A stretch of 64,000 nucleotides of DNA, taken from positions 31,671,159 to 31,735,158 of the forward strand of contig CM060909.1 of NCBI GenBank assembly GCA_030737875.1, read 5' to 3'. The notes under the pieces were generated by a model. It saw only the letters and a program-made list of their open reading frames with translations. It had not been told where the DNA came from and did not search any database. Numbering within the stretch: the stretch's first letter is position 1; each line of letters opens with the position of its first letter. The DNA is from Allium sativum. Lineage: Eukaryota; Streptophyta; Magnoliopsida; Asparagales; Amaryllidaceae. The translations under genes were made by a program, and so were the position numbers. Shown one piece after another: positions 9,111-21,000 of the stretch.

Positions 9111-9563
9111 ATTCCCTGCTAAAGGAACGAGGGTTGACTGAATTACCGATATCCCATGAAATCTCTTATACCCCCGTATTCAGAAATAGGGGGCAACTTG
9201 CCGACAGTACTAATCAATCCCTAGTAAACCCCAGTCAGATGCTACGGTAACAACTGATTGGGGGGCACCAGGCACTCATATGCAAACACTAAACTTTGAT
9301 ACAACAGTGTAACATAGCATGAACTTTCTTCTTCCTGTTGATTGACTGATTTATAATTATCAAAAGTTGGCTAACGACTAAACATGGAAAGTTTCTATGA
9401 ATACAGGTACATAATGATGTAAGAAGAGATAAATCCTTGTTTATGTACTACGAATCGTCAAAGTGAAAGACAACCTAGAAACAAAAGTGAGGACCAGTCT
9501 CACAATTACATTTCCTGGTCAGTGGAAAACCTAAAGACAAAATACCAACAAACAACAAACATC

Positions 9564-11722
9564 CTATTTACGCTTTGATTTCTTCTCTTGCCCCTGCCTC
9601 TCCGGCCTCTCCTTGTCGGCTTCGGGTGGATCCCCCTTCTTCCTCTTCCGCTTGTCCACAAGGGGAGCATTCGACTCCTCTGAGGTCTCCTCTTCCACCT
9701 CTTTTCTCTTGCTTCTACTGGAGAGGAAAGCCGGGAAGTCATCAGGGTTTACAAAGTGAAGCTGTCGGCTGATGGACTTGGGCTGGATTTTCACAATCAT
9801 CCCAGCTTTGGGATCGAATTCTGCAAGAGGGACTATGTCCAAAGCCTCACCTTCTACCTTCTTTGAAACCAACTCTTTCTCTTGTCTGGCTTTTCGACTG
9901 GCCAGGGGTTCTTCGTCATCATCATCATCGTCGGCCTCTTTGGTGCCGGTAATGTCCTCTTCGTCATCCATATGACGACCATCCAAGTCTTTTAAAGCTT
10001 CGATAGTCTCAGCATCTTTGGATACATCGGCGCTAGGCACCGGGATGCTTGCTTCTACTGTTGTGACCTCGACTCGCTCTGACACATCAATACCAGCACC
10101 CGGCAGGGCAGTCTCCTTCTCCACTTCTCTCTCTTTTCCAGCGCCCTTGTCGACGGGCTCGCCACCTGCATTACGAGAGACACATATTACTAATTCAATG
10201 GGTTGTTCTGCCAGACGACGACAATTCGCAATCGCTTTAGCAAATTGCGGGGAAAAGAGAGGGATACCGTCAGCAGTTGCTCCCTCTTGAGTAGTTCCAG
10301 ATGCTCCAACAACCACAGGAGTTAGGCCCAAAGGGATGAGCGGATCATCAGGATGGAACTCCTCAACTTCGGAGGTTTTAGGCTTCGCGGCGGAACTGGA
10401 ACCTTCGTCAATTTTACTTTTACCTTTAGCCAAGGTTCTCTCCTTTTCCATTTCCGCCAGGATTAGGCGACGACCCTCTGCCAGGTCCTCGGGCTCGTTG
10501 TCTCTTAGGATGCTCCTCATCAATTCGTCCTCATTGATCTCTTCGACCTCCAGTCTATATTTTTCGCCCTCCACAATGGCATCCCATAAGTTGGCCAAAG
10601 TAACATGATAATCCGGGATCCATGAGATGTTGCGAGTTTTGAGAACTTGGCCGAGGAAATCGAAAATCATCTCTTCAAACCCCTCAATCTCTTTCTCTCT
10701 TGCAAGGAGTTTGTTGTTGGAAGCAGTGGCCATTTCAATGGCGCTCTCAACGTTCGTTTCGGCAAGAGCTGCACGTCTCTCCGCATGCGCAACCTGGTCA
10801 TTCAAAATCACCTTTTCTGCTTCTGCCAGAGCCAAACTTTCTTTTAGACTCGCTTTTTTGGCCTCCCAAGCAGCCCTTTCAGCTTCAAAATGGCCTTGTG
10901 TTGTTTTCAACTCGACATTGGCCATTTTTAGATCTTCAACCTCCTTCTTTAAAGCCATTTTTTCTTGGCTATTGGAGTCCAGTTCTGAATGAAAGCGCTG
11001 CTTGGCATTCTCTAATTCAGTCTTATAATTTTCAACGTCCCTCCGTGCTAAAGCGAGCTGGGACTGAGCATCTTCCAGGTCCTTCTCCAATTTTGTCCTA
11101 GCCCTTTCGTTATTTTCAAGTTTTACTTTAGACCTGTGTGCTTCTACTTCGAGTTTTCGGACGACTTCCGAAAGATTGACTGCGTGTTTTTTCATCATCT
11201 CGTATTGTCTGGCTGCGTGCTGGACGTGCCCGATAACTTCATCATCCCAATTTTTAGGGACCGGTTCCAAGGCAGGAACAAAGACCATCCTGTCAAAAAA
11301 CATTCCTGGAAATTGTTCCCGCAGCTTTTCCAGCCTACCTTGGATATCGGGACCATGGACGTAATCCCGTGACCCGGGGGCAGTTAACTCTGGTTGGCTG
11401 GTGGGGACAATATCACTTCTCTCTTTCTCAGTTTCTTTGGATGAATCTCTGTCCCTATCTTTGGATTCGTGACGCCTCTTGGACGACCGACTGTGGGAAG
11501 GCGCACTCTTTGGAGGAGTCAGCTCCTTTGGAAGTTTCTTCCCCCCACTCGGAATTGACGGATGACTCGAAGGCCTGGTAGAGGTTGATTTAGGTGGAGA
11601 TCGAGGTTGCGAGGAACTCGGCCTGTGAGGAGGACCGCGAGGGCGCTCAATATCCGGACGAAGACTGGGTGTGCCCTCGCGGAGAGAGCGATACGAATAG
11701 GATTTTCTGCGGGACATCACTC
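9564..11722 (-). CDS. E1 antisense gene, exon 3: coiled-coil protein
   Basis: An open frame of about 718 codons on the strand opposite gag-pol, ending at 9564. The region from 11722 follows a good splice acceptor (pyrimidine tract plus ACAG, 11723-11740 on the minus strand), and the phase fits exon 2. Residues 1-110 are basic, S/P/R-rich. About 155-330 is a long heptad-rich coiled coil with many E, K, A and L. The middle and end are acidic, with a run of aspartates. The last 60 residues are K/R-rich (KRKRKK and KKSKRK), like nuclear localisation signals. Tat/Retand elements often carry such antisense ORFs; their role is unknown. That it stays open over 2.1 kb supports function or very recent insertion. 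Confidence 0.75.
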
Positions 11723-11831
11723 CTGTAAAAAAGAAAAGAATATATTAAAACTTTGAATACCCGCGAAGTTAGAGTGCAATGTCAGACAGTGTGTGTGAGG
11801 TGTGCATCCCATATAATTCCCCCTAACAGAC
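11723..11831 (-). other. Predicted intron 2 of the antisense gene (about 109 bp)
   Basis: The 3' end is clear (TTCTTTTCTTTTTTACAG on the minus strand). The 5' donor is a choice between two weak GGGTC sites, so the length may be about 109 or 134 bp. Both choices keep the frame. Confidence 0.5.
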
Positions 11832-12359
11832 CCGGGCCTGGAGACAGGCTCATCTGACCCGTTTCTCGTCCCCTTGTTGAAGCAATCGCCTCTTTGGGAG
11901 CAGAAAAGAAAGGCTCCTCGCCGAAGTCTCTTTCTGTATATTCAATATCGGGTAGAGGGATTTTATTCAGCTCGTCAAATAACTGTTCTTCTGTCAAGTC
12001 ATCGTCAGCAACAGTTTCCATTGGAGCAGAGGTAGGGATTTCTTTCGACACATCACCACGGGACTCATCCCCTCTGTATATGTTCAAGTCTTCATCGTCT
12101 TGGATGACTATCGGAGAAGGACTTTTGCGAAATTTAGTTGTTTCTACCGCTCGTGAAGTTCCCTCTCCCTCTGTTGGGGGCAAGTACTTATAGGGTTTGC
12201 CGCCGCTGCCAAGTCCAAATCTTCTGTCTAGAAGGCGATGCTTATGGAGATTGTCGTCAGTAATGCATTTTTTGATCCTTAGAAAGTCGGATCTGCTTTG
12301 TGAAAGAATGGATAATCGATTGTTGTATAGAGGACCCTCAGTTTTCGGGAAGACATGAT
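11832..12359 (-). CDS. E1 antisense gene, exon 2
   Basis: Open on the minus strand from 12372 to 11782 in the raw frame. The exon limits proposed here come from splice signals. The acceptor is at 12360-12361 after a pyrimidine-rich stretch. The donor is either GGTCTG near 11831 or the GGTCAG about 25 bp upstream; both leave one base, which fits the two-base start of exon 3. The encoded part continues the linker after the PF04195-like domain and turns acidic, with no domain recognised. The 5' junction (phase 1) is better supported than the 3' one. Confidence 0.6.
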
Positions 12360-12443
12360 CTGTTCGAAACAAAGGAAAAAGCGGAAGAACGTTAGTACTT
12401 AAACTCCTCGAGCAAGATATTCGATTATATGATCAAAGCTCAC
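12360..12443 (-). other. Predicted intron 1 of the antisense gene (84 bp)
   Basis: On the minus strand it begins GTGAGC and ends GAACAG after TTCTTCCGCTTTTTCCTTTG. It is a typical short plant intron length and removal joins both frames in phase 1. Confidence 0.7.
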
Positions 12444-13161
12444 TTGATTTAAGCCATCTTCGTGAGCATCCGGCCTGTCCCTTTATGTAAAACCAGTCCG
12501 ATTTAGGGTCCCCTATATTGCTGTACCCATCATATAAAACCTTCCTATTCGCCACCGACTCAAAGAAGGAGAAGTTTGGAGTTGCCGAAGAACGGTGCTT
12601 GAAAAGAAAGAAGAACGTCAAATCTCTAAATTTAAGTTCGGCATGTAAGATCTCCGCATATGCAATGTACAAGGTATATAACGATGCGTAGGCGTTTCGA
12701 TGGAGCTGCATCGGAGCGATGCCCAGTCGTCTTAAAGTTTCGATGGCAATCGGAGGGAACGGAGGGATAGCTCCTACTAGACACATTGTTCGACTAATCG
12801 CCATATACCCTTCCGGTGCTAAATGGGGTCTATCTTCGCTTCCGGGTGTCAGGACATCGTCCCAGGGAATGTTGTGTCTTAAGCAGATTCTCTTAAGTTT
12901 TATCTCGTCAAGCTTGGATGCTAAAGAATCAGAGAATTTGTCTATCCCGACTGCGCCTGGGATTTCGTCCGGAGCTCGCTCATCAGACTCAGAGTTGTTG
13001 CTGGATGAAGTACTTTCTGTCGGATCTGATTCTGTGGCTTCATACTCAGATCCAGAGTCTTCACCTCCCGGATTGATTGGAGGAATTTCAGGATTATACT
13101 GTTCAGGAGTCTCGGATTCCGCTTCTGCTACAGATCTTGAGGAAGAGCGATCGTTCGACAT
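12444..13161 (-). CDS. E1 antisense gene, exon 1: PF04195-like plant transposon domain
   Basis: Starts at ATG 13161, just behind a likely splice acceptor at 13164-13168, so a 5'-untranslated intron may precede it. Residues 1-80 are acidic and serine-rich. From about 90 to 235 it resembles the plant 'putative gypsy type transposon' family (PF04195, from memory): hallmark PPFPP, LRRLGIAPMQLHRNAY and FFFLFK stretches, then a YDGYS...DWFYIKG motif. The donor GTGAGC begins at 12443; splicing to 12359 joins the frames in phase and removes 84 bp. The raw frame ends nine codons later at 12433. The protein is not part of the usual Gag-Pol machinery and its job is unknown. Confidence 0.75.
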
Positions 13162-14318
13162 TGCTGCTAGGACGAGAAAATATGAACAATAAGATTAACG
13201 CTACCCGTCCCCCGTGTGTGCAAGTGCCGGTGTGTGTGCTTGTGTGTGCGCATTATTAAAAATAATAATAAAGCATGAAATCAGTCAAGGTTATCAGAAG
13301 TTGTTAGTCGTCATTTGCAATCAAATCATGAGGTCATTTAGTCCAGAAAGTCCAACGTCGCGGCTCTAGCCTAACTGTTCAAAAGTTTTATGGTGACAGG
13401 ACGTTGATTAAAGTCTGAAATTTCTTCGTATCGTTTGCTGTAAGACGGATCGCAAAGCATAGGGATCGCCCCCCTTTTCGACTCACGGAGCACAGGAATC
13501 GCCCCCCATCGAATCGCCGGACGAAGGGATCGCCCCTTCATGGACCGTTGCGACTCCCACGATCCGTCCCTTCGTAGCCACCTCGATCCGTCGTCTCACC
13601 ACTCGCGTTCGTCTTCCATCTTTGACCACGATTCGAGTCGGCTTTCCTTCTTCTTCTTCCTCCTTCGTCTTCCTCCTCTCCTCTCCTTTCCATCCTCGAA
13701 TTCCGAGCTCTACACCCGATGGCCATGGCGATTTGGTGATTTTCTTCAGAAAATTGCGGATTTCCACTGAATCAGTCGTAAGAATTCAAGAAAGTGCTGC
13801 GTTTACAATTAAGAATGTTTTCTATGAAGTTACCTTTCTAAAAACTAAGAGAATACTTGAATTTTCGAAGTTTTGAAAAATTTGGGTTCGTTCTCCGGTA
13901 ACGCGAGACGATTCGGCAGAAAGAAATAAGAAGGGGAATGAAGAGGAGAGGGTCGGCTTATATAGGCAAAGAGGGTGACCGTTTGTCTCCCTTTCTTTGT
14001 CTTATTCGGTCCACGAAGCACCATGTAGGCCACGATCCAAAGCTTGGATCGCATAGAAGCCCACGGACCGCCTTGAAACGATGGCCCACAAAACTCAAAG
14101 CCCGACACGGCTCGAAGGAAAATACGCCCCATTTCGCACAAAGGCCTAGGTACTCAGCACGAGACGAGCACGTGACCAAATCGGACCGTGGCACCCTATG
14201 GCGATCCGATTCATACATGTGATGATTCGAACCAATGCTACTGTTGATTTACGTCCCTTCAGGAGAAGGTAAATCAGAATCTTCGAAGCATGTTCCATCA
14301 TCGATAAAACATACTTCG
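13162..14318 (-). promoter_or_regulatory. Leader and promoter region of the antisense gene
   Basis: No convincing exon is seen. On the minus strand TATATAAG lies at 13964-13957, a good TATA box pointing toward exon 1, with the start expected near 13930. A likely 3' splice site at about 13164-13168 suggests the 770 bp leader holds an intron. ORFs here (for example 13483-13767) are purine-biased and not recognised. Confidence 0.5.
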
Positions 14319-14329
14319 AGGGGGCAAAA
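14319..14329 (+). other. E1 polypurine tract
   Basis: AGGGGGCAAAA-type run directly before the 3' LTR, the plus-strand primer of reverse transcription. It ends in CAAAA rather than pure purines. Confidence 0.8.
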
Positions 14330-15100
14330 TGTTGGCTCACTTTTTGATCAAGCCACCCAGGATCATTCGTAAGAGGAAAGCATGAAACCACGGTATCTAA
14401 GAACATGAAGGAATGGATCGCGTATCATCGTTTCGCCCGATATCGAATCGCGCGCCATCGTCTCGCCCAAATATCGGATCGCGTCTCTACGGATCGTCCC
14501 ATCTCATCAGCGAACGACGTAGCTGGGCGATCCGATCCAAGCTCACATTGATACCCCGAGCGATCCGATCCGATCCCCTGGTGCATGGCGAACCCTCAGA
14601 CCTGTTCAAGCGCGAGCTAGTCTTCAGCGATCCGAATCGCACGGATCTGGCGACACGTGTACCCAACCGTCATCTGGACCAATTCTCCCCATCTGCACGA
14701 TCCGATTTTCAAGCAGATCATGACACCTGTCCACAACGGCTAATTTGACTGTTTCTTCAAGGGTGGCGATGCGATCCGATACTCTCGGGATTCGTGCCAC
14801 GTGTCCACGATCCGCCTGACAAAATCAGCTATAAATAGCCCAGAGCTTGGCATTTTTCGAGATCTTTTTGGCAATATTGAGTACTAAATCCGCCATTGTT
14901 GTCAAACTACTGAAATATTGAGAGAAATCACTGTTGTATTAGCTTTTAAAGCATAATCAATAAGATATAAAGTGGACGTAGGCTCGTTAACGCCGAACCA
15001 CTATAAATTCTGAGAGTTCTTTTCTTTTTCCTTGTACTTCATTTGAAATTCTCTACTGTTCATAACAATTTGGGTGTTAGGTCCAAATTTCGATCTAACA
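14330..15100 (+). repeat. E1 3' LTR
   Basis: 771 bp, the same as the 5' LTR except six substitutions that I counted by eye, four of them transitions. It holds the same TATA box and the hairpin at 14971-15002. It ends TCTAACA and is followed by TGTAT. Confidence 0.95.
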
Positions 15101-15105
15101 TGTAT
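15101..15105. repeat. E1 target-site duplication, right copy
   Basis: TGTAT, matching 1234-1238. Confidence 0.93.
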
Positions 15106-15975
15106 GTAAATACAAATAAAAGAACAAATTATATTTCAATGTTTTATTTGTATTTGTGAATACAAACAAAAAGAACAAATTATATTTCAATGTTTTATTT
15201 GTATATGTAAATACAAATAAAAAGAACAAATTATATTTCAATGTTTTATTTGTATTTGTGAATACAAATAAAAAGGACAAACTTTATACTTACATACATT
15301 TCTAACTATAATGGCATTTACAATGATATGACATTTCATACCATAATGACATTTGAATGGTCATTTATTATGTTTCAATGTATCAACTTAAATATGACAA
15401 TTCAATGTAAATGATACTTTCCTATTTTTCATCGCTAACACAACCAATTTGACATTTTACTAATATAACATTCATAATAAAGGTGACAATTTTAATTCGT
15501 TAATTCTAATCTCAACAAGGAATGACAATTTAAGTGATAAATGTAAATTTTTTTTTTGAAGCGTTTGCATATGTATGCAAACACAAAAATGTTTTTTTTT
15601 CATGAAGCGTTTGCATATGCATGCAAACACAAAAATGTATAAATTTTTTTTTTGAAGCGTTTGCATATGCGTGCAAACACAAAAATGTATATTTTTTTTA
15701 TATGAACTTTTTATGTTTAGACATTTCTTTTGAATATTGTTATTTGTGTTGAAACACAAATATAAAATGAACATCTTTCATACATGTAGATTTTTGTGTT
15801 GAAACACAAAAATAAAGTAAACTTTTTTTTCATGTAGATTTTTGTGTTGGAACACAAAAATAAAATAAACATTTTTTTCTTGTAGATTTTTGTGTTGGAA
15901 CACAAAAATAAAATAAACACATTTTTTCCTCATGTATACTTTTGTGTTGGAACACAAATAAAATAAACAATCTTT
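15106..15975. repeat. Hairpin minisatellite in the left E0 LTR, part 2
   Basis: Continues the array cut by E1. Units at 15106-15292 have arms TTTGTATTTG/AATACAAA. 15293-15540 is less regular, with repeated ATGACATT words. 15541-15690 has units with arms GTTTGCATA/TATGCAAAC. 15724-15965 has units with arms TTTTGTGTT/AACACAAAA, matched in the right LTR at 19340-19590. Short minus-strand ORFs here are repeat artefacts. Confidence 0.85.
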
Positions 15976-17693
15976 TTTTTTCTATGTATAATTTTTCGAT
16001 CGCAATATGAATATTGAATTGATTATCAAACTCAATTCAATAAAAACCAAATCTGAAATAAACGTATCCAAGTTCGCACAACAACCAATACAACAATACA
16101 TTCATCAAACAGAAAATCAACATAACATACTATACAATTCAGATCTGAACGAATATTATATAATAAATAAATTAATCAACTAATTAATTTAAATTAAAGA
16201 AATCTCACCTTCCGTTAATTCAGCTCTAAAGATTCAAACAGTCCAGAAAATGTTCCAATCAGTCTCTAACCGTTCTATTTGCTGTTACGATTCCAATGTT
16301 TTTGAAATCGTCAAATTCTAAGTTGAAATGAACGAGTCATGGTCAAAACAAGTTTTTAAAATAATTTAAATTAATTAATTAGTTAATTAATTAAGATAAT
16401 TACCCTTCTTCTTCCTCAAATAGGATCGGCCGTACTTATGAGAATGGAGAGGAGAAGATGGTGGCTCCAGAGAAGATCTAACCTTATGAGAATGGAGAGG
16501 AGAAGATGCTCTTTGATTTGGTATAGGAGTTAGGATTTAATTTGAAGAGAAGAGGGAGAAAGTGGCACAAGAATTTTTGGCCATGAAGAGAGTAGGGGGC
16601 GGCGGCTGCTAATTGAAGAAGATGAATAATGATTTAGTTATGGTTTCCTCTTTTTTATATTATGTAATTGTTGATTTTTCAAAAAAACCCATTCCTCTCA
16701 AATTATTTAGAATCCAGTCCAACAAAAGCTACCCTACCCAATAACCCCTAATCCGGATCCATCTAGCCTTGTCCCGCAGGCCCAAAAGGTTGTCTAAGCC
16801 CTCATTTTTCGAATTTAAAATTAATTCTTTTTATATTATTTAATTCGGACACAATAAAAAAAATCCGCCGAGGCCACATACGGACTCCGAAAAATCTAAA
16901 AAAAAACATTTTTAGCTTTCTTATGACGATACGGTTCCAATGAGACTAATTTCATCGAATTCTGAGACTGTTTGAAAAATAGCTATTTTTAAGTCGATTA
17001 AAATTTGACCGTAAATTGACAAAATAGAAATCCTTTTGCCACGGCCACAAATTAATTCCAAAAATTATGAAAAATTAAACTTAACAATATTTTGACATTC
17101 CGGATCCAACAAAAGTGGTTTCGTCGAAAACGGAGGTCGTTTGTAAAATATCTATTTTCAAGGGCTATATATTTAATATTAAAAATACATTTTTAAACAA
17201 ATAATTTCTGAAATTAAAAATATATAAGTGTTTATACTTATTAAATGCAGAAACATCATTCCGGACTCAATGGAAGTGGTTTCGAGTCCAAATTCCTTCG
17301 TATGTGAAAAGTAGCATTTTTGACCTTTATAAATTTCATAGCGACCTTTCTAAATATTGAATTGGCCATAACTTTTGATTTCCGCTATGAAATTTCAATT
17401 TTTCGGATTCGTTGGAAAGATATTTTTAAATAGATTCTAATATTTTTGGTTTCACTAAAATCCGTTAAATTTTGCATCCTGTATGGTCAGTCAAAGTTCA
17501 AGTTTGACTTTTCAAACTACCGCGCTATTTCTAACTCTTTTGTTAATTAAAATTAAATCATTCATTCTAACTTCGATTTAAATCAAATTTGTGATCATTA
17601 TTATTTAAATAAATAATTTTATATTGTCAAAATTCATTAAAATTTACTAAAATAAAAATTTTAAATTGGTCCTGATTTTTGCGGGTTGTTACA
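15976..17693 (-). repeat. E0 left LTR, non-repetitive portion to its end
   Basis: Matches 19615-21318 with only scattered differences (roughly 98 percent by eye). It holds duplicated GAATGGAGAGGAGAAGATG blocks near 16440-16510 and a long AT-rich stretch. Read on the minus strand the LTR begins TGTAACAACCCGC, the usual start for chromodomain-type elements. Confidence 0.88.
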
Positions 17694-18056
17694 ATCGCCC
17701 CCACTTAAAAACTTTTCGTCCTCGAAAAGGAACGTAGCTAAAAATTGTAAAATTAACTATCTTAATTTTAAATTTTAATGGTTAATTATCTTTTCAAAAT
17801 ATATATAAAAATCATATTTCAAAGAATAGATTATAAATATCAAAAATACGTTAATTATAAATTCGTAACTCTTAACTCGTTCTAGGGCATTACTAACCCC
17901 ATCTCTAACGAGTTTACTCATTCTAGGATACTGCTGATCCTATCTCTAATGAGTATTCTTATTGGACATTACTAATCTAATCTCTGATGAGTCTTTTGTT
18001 CAGTTCTAACAAGTTGTACCCCAAAGATTTGAGCTAACCTGAGCTCTGATACCAAC
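17694..18056 (-). other. E0 interior, 363 bp, with PBS and purine tract only
   Basis: On the minus strand: PBS at 18043-18054, then an AT-rich spacer, then a relic like the pol 3' end of chromodomain elements (TTCGAGGACGAAAAG, 17716-17730), then the tract AAGTGGGGGCGAT touching the LTR. A three-copy tandem repeat of about 49 bp lies at 17874-17998 (CTAATGAGT words). No coding frame. Confidence 0.8.
18043..18054 (-). other. E0 primer binding site
   Basis: On the minus strand TGGTATCAGAGC, complementary to the 3' end of plant initiator Met tRNA, two bases from the LTR. Confidence 0.88.
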
Positions 18057-21000
18057 TGTAAAGATCCGCAAATCCCCGCCCTTTGGATCGACCATAAACC
18101 ACACAGGTCTGACCCAAAAAGTGGAAACCTATGAATACTTTAACTTTGGGCATACAACACATTACAACAGATAACAGAAGACTTTTATAACACTATAATA
18201 AATGTTACATCAGAGTACAGAATATACATATCAGAGTACATTGGAATATAATTACAGCAGAAGATAAATACAAAAAATGTAATATACTGCAATGGAAGAA
18301 CACAGCGGAAGACTCTCTATCTCTGGACACAGCTTTAAGCTTCAACCCAGAATCCTGCTTAATATATCTGCAAAAATAGCTACTCGACTGCCTGTGTGGA
18401 AAATATGGGCACCCGAGTTTGCCAGTGGACAAACTACAGGTCAGTCATGGGACTGGTGTGAGAATTCTACTTAACCTATATAATATAATAAGGCTAATCA
18501 CAGGACCACGCCACTTTCGCGGAACGGGTTTTCTCCTATGAATTGCCAGTGCAAGACTAAAGTAAATCGTCAAAATAACGCAATGCTTTTTAGAAAAATG
18601 AAACCATTATAAGATCCAAGTCCCATCACACAATGCAACGCAAACCGGAGGATAGGGTTTTACCTTATAATGATCAAAAGATGCTTGATACGATAAACAC
18701 GGTATTATATAATAATAGTGTGCAACCAATTTGAAATACATCAAAGTAAATGTATCAATCCTAGACGGCATGAGTGTCGCACATGTATGCAAACACAAAA
18801 ATAATGAAAATCATATATATTATTTCTTTCTACATTGAATTTTTATTACGAATTGTAATGAGATGAGTTCCTATACTTCGTTGACATTAAGGAATGCAAC
18901 AATACACTTTCCTTTTCCATCATATAAAATTTTTGTTTAAAAACACAAATCAAAATGTTAATCAATTAACGATGTAAATATTTGTGTTAGGGACACAAGT
19001 GAAATACTTTCGATGTGCGGTACATGTATTTGTGTTGGGAACACAAGTAAAAATAAATAAAATAAAATTTCAATGGCGGTGTATTCATTTGTGTTTAAGA
19101 CAAAAATAAAAATAAAACTTTGATGACGAAGTATTTATTTGTGTTTAAGACAAAAATAAAAATAAAACTTTGATGACGAAGTATTTATTTGTGTTTAAGA
19201 CAAAAATAAAAATAAAACTTTGATGACGAAGTATTTATTTGTGTTTAAGACAAAAATAAAAATAATTCATATTCCTGTGTAAATGTATGTGCCAATATAT
19301 AAATAAAAAGACTTTTTTTTTTATAAACTTTTTATGTTTAGACATTTCTTTTGAATATTGTTATTTGTGTTGAAACACAAATATAAAATGAACATCTTTC
19401 ATACATGTAGATTTTTGTGTTGAAACACAAAAATAAAGTAAACTTTTTTTTCATGTAGATTTTTGTGTTGGAACACAAAAATAAAATAAACATTTTTTTC
19501 TTGTAGATTTTTGTGTTGGAACACAAAAATAAAATAAACACATTTTTTCCTCATGTATACTTTTGTGTTGGAACACAAAAAATAAAATAAACAATCTTTT
19601 TTTTTTCTATGTATAAATTTTCCATCGTAATATGAATATTGAATTGATTATCAAACTCAATTCAATAAAAACCAAATCTGAAATAAACGTATCCAAGTTC
19701 GCACAACAACCAATACAACAATACATTCATCAAATAGAAAATCAACATAACATACTATACAATTCAGATCTGAACGAATATTATATAATAAATAAATTAA
19801 TCAACTAATTAATTTAAATTAAAGAAATCTCACCTTCCGTTAATTCAGCTCTAAAGATTCAAACAGTCCAGAAAATGTTCCAATGTGTCTAACCGTTATA
19901 TTTGCTGTTACGATTCCAATGTTTTTGAAATCGTCAAATTCTAAGTTGAAATGAACGAGTCATGGTCAAAACAAGTTTTTAAAATAATTTTAATTAATTA
20001 ATTAGTTAATTAATTAAGATAATTACCCTTCTTCCTCCTCAAATAGGATCGGCCGTACTTATGAGAATGGAGAGGAGAAGATGGTGGCTCCAGAGAAGAT
20101 CTAACCTTATGAGAATGGAGAGGAGAAGATGCTCTTTGATTTGGTATAGGAGTTAGGATTTAATTTGAAGAGAAGAGGGAGAAAGTGGCACAAGAATTTT
20201 CGGCCATGAAGAGAATAGGGGGCGGCGGCTACTAATTGAAGAAGATGAATAATGATTTAGTTAGGATTCTCCTCTTTTTTATATTATGTAATTGTTGATT
20301 TTTCAAAAAAACCCATTCCTCTCAAATTATTTAGAATCCAGTCCAACAAAAGCTACCCTACCCAATAACCCCTAATCCGGATCCATCTAGCCATGTCCCG
20401 CAGGCCCAAAAGGTTGTCTAAGTCCTCATTTTTCGAATTTAAAATTAATTCTTTTTATATTATTTAATTCGGACACAATAAAAAAAAATCCGCCGAGGCC
20501 ACATACGGACTCCGAAAAATCTAAAAAAAATATTTTTAGCTTTCTTATGACGATACGGTTCCAATGAGACAAATTTCATCGAATTCTGAGACTGTTTGAA
20601 AAATAACTATTTTTAAGTCGATTAAAATTTGACCGTAAATTGACAAAATAGAAATCCTTTTGCCACGGCCACAAATTAATTCCAAAAATTATGAAAAATT
20701 AAACTTAACAATATTTTGACATTCCGGATCCAACAAAAGTGGTTTCGTCGAAAACGGAGGTCGTTTGTAAAATATCTATTTTCAAGGGTTATATATTTAA
20801 TATTAAAAATACATTTTTAAACAAATAATTTCTGAAATTCAAAATATATAAGTGTTTATACTTATTAAATGCAGAAACATCATTCCGGACTCAATGGAAG
20901 TGGTTTCGAGTCCGAATTCCTTCGTATGTGAAAAGTAGCATTTTTGACCTATATAAATTTCATAGCGACCTTTCTAAATATTGAATTGGCCATAACTTTT

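Larger units (their letters stand above)
8224..9563 (+). other. E1 3' untranslated spacer between integrase and the antisense gene
   Basis: No reading frame was recognised. It holds an internal copy of the LTR hairpin (8319-8351), a short block (8416-8475) that is conserved in E3 at about 50518-50580, the tandem repeat array, and a tail with (AT-rich) 3' flank of the antisense gene. The position between convergent genes fits a shared terminator region. Tat-lineage elements are known for repeats in this place. Confidence 0.7.
1239..15100 (+). mobile_element. E1: near-complete Tat/Retand-type Ty3/gypsy retrotransposon
   Basis: 13,862 bp with two 771 bp LTRs that differ at six positions by eye and a perfect TGTAT duplication. 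Order: LTR, primer site, gag, protease, RT, first RNase H-like region, archaeal-type second RNase H, integrase, long 3' untranslated region with tandem repeats, three-exon gene on the opposite strand, purine tract, LTR. The second RNase H plus the antisense gene downstream of integrase place it in the Tat lineage, Retand-like (family knowledge). Three in-frame stops in gag-pol make it formally defective. The low LTR divergence says it inserted recently, into the left E0 LTR. Confidence 0.93.

Noticed and set aside
9575..11581. Plus-strand ORFs over the antisense gene
   Set aside because: Shadows of the coiled-coil exon; low-complexity Ser/Leu translations of the opposite strand.
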